DNA of 64,000 nt, taken from contig NZ_VEEP01000002.1 in the NCBI RefSeq assembly GCF_007678455.1, positions 557,831 to 621,830 of the forward strand, written 5' to 3'. This stretch comes from Cytobacillus oceanisediminis 2691 (GTDB taxonomy: Bacteria > Bacillota > Bacilli > Bacillales > Cytobacillaceae). Position 1 is the stretch's first letter. Each line of letters starts with the position of its first letter. The notes beneath the pieces were generated by a model. It did no database searches. It was not told the DNA's origin and worked only from the letters and a program-made list of their open reading frames with translations. Positions 61,056 through 64,000 of the stretch are shown in pieces. The position numbers and the translations under genes are program-made.

Positions 61056-61664
61056 TTAAACTTTGATTTTAGAAGATACTGTTCCCTGTTTTAAAATTTC
61101 ATTTTTTATTAATAAAAATGCCTTATAACCAAATATAAAACCTAATGTATTTAGAAGTAAATCATCAATATCAAAACTACGATAAGAATAACCAATAGAT
61201 AAGGAAATTGATAACTGAATAATCTCAATCAAAAATGAAATTAGAAATCCGCTAACTATTAATTTCCTTAGGCTTAAATTCCTCTTAATAAAGTGGAAAT
61301 ATAATCCTAAGGGAGCCAATAGAACAAGATTCCCTCCTATATTTCTAAGTTCTAAAAAATAGGTATGATAAGTAACTGCGTTCTGAAGTGAATTCCAGAC
61401 AGTCATAAAAGGAATTAAATTATACTTATAAGGAACATCAACACCAAGGGATATTAAGTAATCATTAATAAAGTTCTTTTGAAATGGAATTGGAAAAATA
61501 GTTATATTTAATAGACATATCAAATAAATTAAAAAAACTGCGTCAATAATTGAACGACCGACTGTAATTCTCTTATTTTTCAACCTAATGAAGTAAATTA
61601 TAAGGAATATAATACTGCTTAAAAACGCTAATGGTTCTATTCCAATCAAAATGATTTCCCCCAA
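61056..61664 (-). CDS. VanZ-family membrane protein
   Basis: 202 aa, about five TM segments. GRSIIDAVFLIYLICLLNIT, KYNLIPFMTVWNSLQNAVTY and GNLVLLAPLGLYFHFIKRNL, then SFDIDDLLLNTLGFIFGYKA match the VanZ domain (Pfam VanZ), including the conserved N..P and D-D-L-N-T. VanZ confers teicoplanin resistance, but most homologues have unrelated or unknown roles. A hairpin GCGATGCTTTAAAAGCATCGC at 61033-61053 follows its stop as terminator. Confidence 0.88.
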   Translation of the reverse strand: MGEIILIGIEPLAFLSSIIFLIIYFIRLKNKRITVGRSIIDAVFLIYLICLLNITIFPIPFQKNFINDYLISLGVDVPYKYNLIPFMTVWNSLQNAVTYHTYFLELRNIGGNLVLLAPLGLYFHFIKRNLSLRKLIVSGFLISFLIEIIQLSISLSIGYSYRSFDIDDLLLNTLGFIFGYKAFLLIKNEILKQGTVSSKIKV

Positions 61665-61814
61665 AAAGTGATACCAAAATTTTACACGATTTACAGTGAT
61701 GTGTCGATAAAGTTCTTAAAGATTACTGCTTCTTTTGTTCAATAAGGAATTCAACAAAAAAGGTGGCTAATCCTTCTGGATCAACGCACCCGTTTCTTTA
61801 AAAATACTCATTTG

Positions 61815-62360
61815 TTACTTCAAATGATCCTTATAAGTCGGATATTTCGGGAAATACATACCTCCACCTGATAGGAATTCTTTTGTTTCAACATCATAAA
61901 TTGCATATTTACCTCTAAATTCTTTCTCTGTGTCTTTAAAGGAATAGAAGAAAAAAACTTGCCTATTGGGGCTGACTGTCTGATGGTATTTTAAATCTAT
62001 ATCAGGATAGGTATGAAAAACATTTCCATCCCAAGTCATATAATTGAATCCTTTAAGCTCATTAAACAATACCTTTTTCCTAATATTAACTGATGCATCA
62101 GTCATTTCTTTAAAGAGACCAGCATCCAAATCTTCTTGGCTATACTTATGTCTTACGTAAAATTCCTGATGTACTGGATACCTTCTATCTCTTAGAGCCT
62201 GGTAAAATCCATCTACAGTTTCATCAATTATTTTTTCCGTATTTGCAGGATACAGGTAGTCAACTTTATTTGGATAAGAAGCTCGTGAATAAACAGGATT
62301 TCCTAATAACATAAAAATGCTACATACAATGTACAAGCTAATTAATAATGAATTTTTCAT
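61815..62360 (-). CDS. Unknown secreted protein
   Basis: 181 aa. Signal peptide MKNSLLISLYIVCSIFMLLG up to about residue 26 (SRA). The mature part contains VDGFYQALRDRRYPVHQEFY, RKKVLFNELKGFNYMTWDGN and VFFFYSFKDTEKEFRGKYAI; no family recognised. It has no Cys lipobox, so is likely released. AAAAGGAGT precedes the ATG. The three genes to its right are equally small and unknown. Confidence 0.65.
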   Translation of the reverse strand: MKNSLLISLYIVCSIFMLLGNPVYSRASYPNKVDYLYPANTEKIIDETVDGFYQALRDRRYPVHQEFYVRHKYSQEDLDAGLFKEMTDASVNIRKKVLFNELKGFNYMTWDGNVFHTYPDIDLKYHQTVSPNRQVFFFYSFKDTEKEFRGKYAIYDVETKEFLSGGGMYFPKYPTYKDHLK

Positions 62361-62492
62361 TTAGGTTACTCCTTTTTGAAAGTAATGTGCCCTAAATGTT
62401 CTTTAACTAACCTGCTCCTTATGTTAAATAAGGAATTGCATTATTCTTCAAGAACAATGCATCCTTGCTATTAATACTTACCTTTTTCAATG

Positions 62493-62615
62493 TTACTTCC
62501 TATCCTTTTCATCTTGTTGGTCGATGTTCTCGCCCCATTTAAATCCAGACTTCCCCATATAATAAAGTATCCCTATAGAAGATAAAACAGCTAATATTGC
62601 TATAACTAGCTCCAT
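62493..62615 (-). CDS. Small membrane protein, 40 aa
   Basis: ATG 62615 with AGGAGGG 6 nt upstream. MELVIAILAVLSSIGILYYM then GKSGFKWGENIDQQDEKDRK. One TM helix with a charged cytosolic tail. Not recognised. Good RBS makes it likely to be translated. Confidence 0.6.
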   Translation of the reverse strand: MELVIAILAVLSSIGILYYMGKSGFKWGENIDQQDEKDRK

Positions 62616-62729
62616 TTATTACCCTCCTATTTATTCAAGACACCTGTATCTTTACTTAAATAAGAAATTCAACAAAAAATGCGTTAATCCTTTATCGATC
62701 ATCGCATTCAAACACACCCATTTGTCCAT

Positions 62730-62822
62730 CTAGAATGATTTATTAACTTTCTCTTTTTTAGATTTTTTGCCCCATAAAGCCGAAGCTATTGCACCGAAGA
62801 AATTACTTAGAGCTTCTATCAT
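62730..62822 (-). CDS. Amphipathic peptide, 30 aa
   Basis: ATG 62822 with AAAAGGTGA about 8 nt upstream. MIEALSNFFGAIASALWGKK then SKKEKVNKSF. A short amphipathic helix with a cationic tail. Could be a membrane-active peptide; no related gene nearby. Confidence 0.45.
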   Translation of the reverse strand: MIEALSNFFGAIASALWGKKSKKEKVNKSF

Positions 62823-62913
62823 AAATGTTTTCACCTTTTTATTGATGTAGCCACAATTCCTCTTCAAGATTACTGCTCCTTTTGTTCAAATTGTAAGGAT
62901 ATTAGAATCAAAA

Positions 62914-63231
62914 TTAAAAATAATCTCTGTAAACAAAAATCATTGTTATTAAAGAAAGAATGGTATAGGCAATTGCAGTATATAACGCAAAGTTTGGTCT
63001 GATTTTAAATTTTTCAGGTGCCATTTTATACATAGTTTGAGCTTGGATCAACATATTGCTATTTTGAGTAGTAAGGCCACCTCTGGAAGTGAAAAATCCA
63101 ATTATTATTGAAGTTATAAGTCCCACAAAAAAAGAGTAATCTATAAAGGCTGCATTTAAAAAATGGGATACTACATAGTTTATTCCCAATATCAAAACCA
63201 AAGTTATAACAATATTAAGAATCTTCCCCAC
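62914..63231 (-). CDS. Small membrane protein, 105 aa
   Basis: Three TM segments (about 4-26, 31-48, 83-101). Residues 49-80 are a hydrophilic loop (SRGGLTTQNSNMLIQAQTMY, PEKFKIRP). GTG or ATG region: GGGGAG precedes the start at 63231. Family not recognised; similar proteins are seen in bacilli with no assigned role. Confidence 0.65.
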   Translation of the reverse strand: MGKILNIVITLVLILGINYVVSHFLNAAFIDYSFFVGLITSIIIGFFTSRGGLTTQNSNMLIQAQTMYKMAPEKFKIRPNFALYTAIAYTILSLITMIFVYRDYF

Positions 63232-63335
63232 AAATACTCCCCCCTTTTCTTAATTATTACGTAAAATTTTGGGGAAAGTTTCATTTATGTGTGTAAAACC
63301 TGGCTGGTTTACTTTTTTAACTATCCTGCACCGTT

Positions 63336-63367
63336 CGTATTATAAGGTCATCGTATTATAAGGTCAT
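63336..63367. repeat. 16-bp tandem duplication
   Basis: CGTATTATAAGGTCAT occurs twice head to tail. The second copy leads directly into the hairpin at 63360. Confidence 0.8.
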
Positions 63368-63402
63368 CCAGATAAGAAAATATTTCTGGTTGACCTTTTT
63401 CT
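63360..63402 (+). terminator. Strong hairpin upstream of IS110 gene
   Basis: AAGGTCA.CCAGA / TCTGG.TGACCTT with one T-T mismatch, followed by TTTTTC. No plus-strand gene precedes it, so it may be the end of an RNA or part of the element's left end. Confidence 0.6.
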
Positions 63403-63605
63403 ATATGGTCTTATTATAACGGTAGCCGGGGTAAAACGTAACTGCACGTGGGACCTGGATCCCGTCAACAAAACAGTTTGCCCCCTACTTGTAGAAACAT
63501 GATTGAGGCTGGTTGGGACATAGATCTCGTATAACAAGCGAAGCTGTGACACTGCAAGGAAAATAAGGGGTACCGGCAAAATAAAAGATTAGGAGATGGT
63601 TATGG

Positions 63606-64000
63606 ATGAATCCAGTCGTTGGTCTGGATATTTCTAAGGGGGAAAGTCAGGTTCAAGCTTTTGTCGATAAAGGCAAACCATTCCGTAAGAGCTTTAAAGT
63701 AGCTCATACACTTCAGGGGCTTGAGTCACTTGTAGAGTTTTTAGAGGTAGTACAAAAAGAATCGGGTCTAAAACCTCCAGTTATTCTTGAAGCTACTGGA
63801 CACTATCAAACATCAGTAGTCCAATATTTAGAGGAACGTGGTTATTTATTAATCATTATTAACCCATTGATTTCCTACAAGGCGAAAAGTTCAAGTTTAA
63901 GGAAAGTAAAGACAGATGCCGTCGATGCTTACCACCTCTGCGAGTTGTATTACAAGGAAGAGTTAGAGCCATATAAAAAGCGAGGGGTCCAGCTTTTAAA
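63606..64000 (+). mobile_element. IS110-family transposase, N-terminal part
   Basis: 131 residues visible, cut by the window edge. MNPVVGLDISKGESQVQAFV (first Asp of the DEDD RuvC-like site), ILEATGHYQTSVVQYLEERG (Glu) and KTDAVDAYHLCEL (two Asp) are the DEDD signature of IS110 recombinases. The serine-containing Transposase_20 domain lies beyond the window. GGAGAT precedes the ATG. IS110 elements move by a bridge RNA that pairs with donor and target. Confidence 0.9.

Larger units (their letters stand above)
63232..63605. other. Noncoding region before the IS110 recombinase
   Basis: 374 bp with no gene. It holds the tandem repeat, the hairpin at 63360 and further small stems. In IS110-family elements this left-end noncoding part encodes the bridge RNA, so part of it may be that RNA. 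The element boundary is not determined. Confidence 0.4.

Noticed and set aside
1..64000. rRNA or tRNA genes
   Set aside because: No rRNA-like stretch or cloverleaf with a GTTCRA T-loop and CCA-end was noticed anywhere in the window.

Overview
The window looks like a chromosomal segment of a low-GC Gram-positive bacterium of the Bacillaceae. The basis is AGGAGG-type ribosome binding sites in front of most genes, many hairpin-plus-T terminators, GTG/TTG starts, and a gene set typical of bacilli: DUF2294, DUF4003, RsbR- and RsbT-like proteins, a Spx-like protein, a small alarmone synthetase, an M36 protease and an MHS transporter. I name no species.

Region 1 (1-12.4 kb) is an AT-rich accessory and defence island. 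It holds the start of a DUF4011-like SF1 helicase, three GIY-YIG-domain proteins (one small, one fused to a DUF4041 coiled coil, one fused to a DUF2075 helicase), a MazG-like pyrophosphohydrolase, an unknown ORF, a complete retron and a three-gene Thoeris locus. The retron has a promoter, a msr-msd noncoding RNA (about 7688-7900) with a1/a2 repeats and a long msd hairpin, a St85/RcaT-type nucleoside-deoxyribosyltransferase-like effector, and a reverse transcriptase with NALAH and YADD. The Thoeris locus, on the opposite strand, encodes a TIR protein, a two-TM macro-domain effector (type II ThsA) and a second TIR-like ThsB. A perfect 20-bp inverted repeat separates the two modules.

Region 2 (12.5-32.6 kb) is mostly metabolic and regulatory. 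It has an MHS transporter plus ornithine cyclodeaminase-family operon under a divergent XRE-cupin regulator with a clear promoter and operator, two DUF2294 paralogues, an RsbT-like ATPase, an S9 peptidase, a FabH-like synthase, a membrane-anchored amidohydrolase that seems to start at ATT, and a run of small enzymes. Relics of a second transporter copy and of a duplicated GyrI-like gene lie in intergenic DNA.

Region 3 (33-47.7 kb) has two arrays of a related 53-bp palindromic repeat (33.2-34.0 and 41.7-42.05 kb). Each sits between the 3' ends of convergent genes. Around them are an acyl-ACP desaturase, a LysE exporter, a VOC protein, a secreted M36 metalloprotease, a PfkB kinase, an RsbR-like protein, a multi-PAS histidine kinase and a chemoreceptor.

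Region 4 (47.8-56.6 kb) holds a seven-gene minus-strand operon: binding protein, alkaline-phosphatase-fold enzyme, two permeases, ATPase, DeoR regulator and PHP phosphoesterase. It looks like an uptake and breakdown system for an organophosphorus compound. Divergent from it is a TetR / Spx-like / alarmone synthetase operon with two palindromic operators on its promoter.

Region 5 (56.6-64 kb) has a MarR-nitroreductase-monooxygenase operon, an isochorismatase-like hydrolase, a YCII protein, a MEDS-domain protein, a VanZ protein, several very small ORFs (one resembling a type I toxin), and at the right edge the start of an IS110-family element whose upstream noncoding DNA may encode a guide (bridge) RNA.
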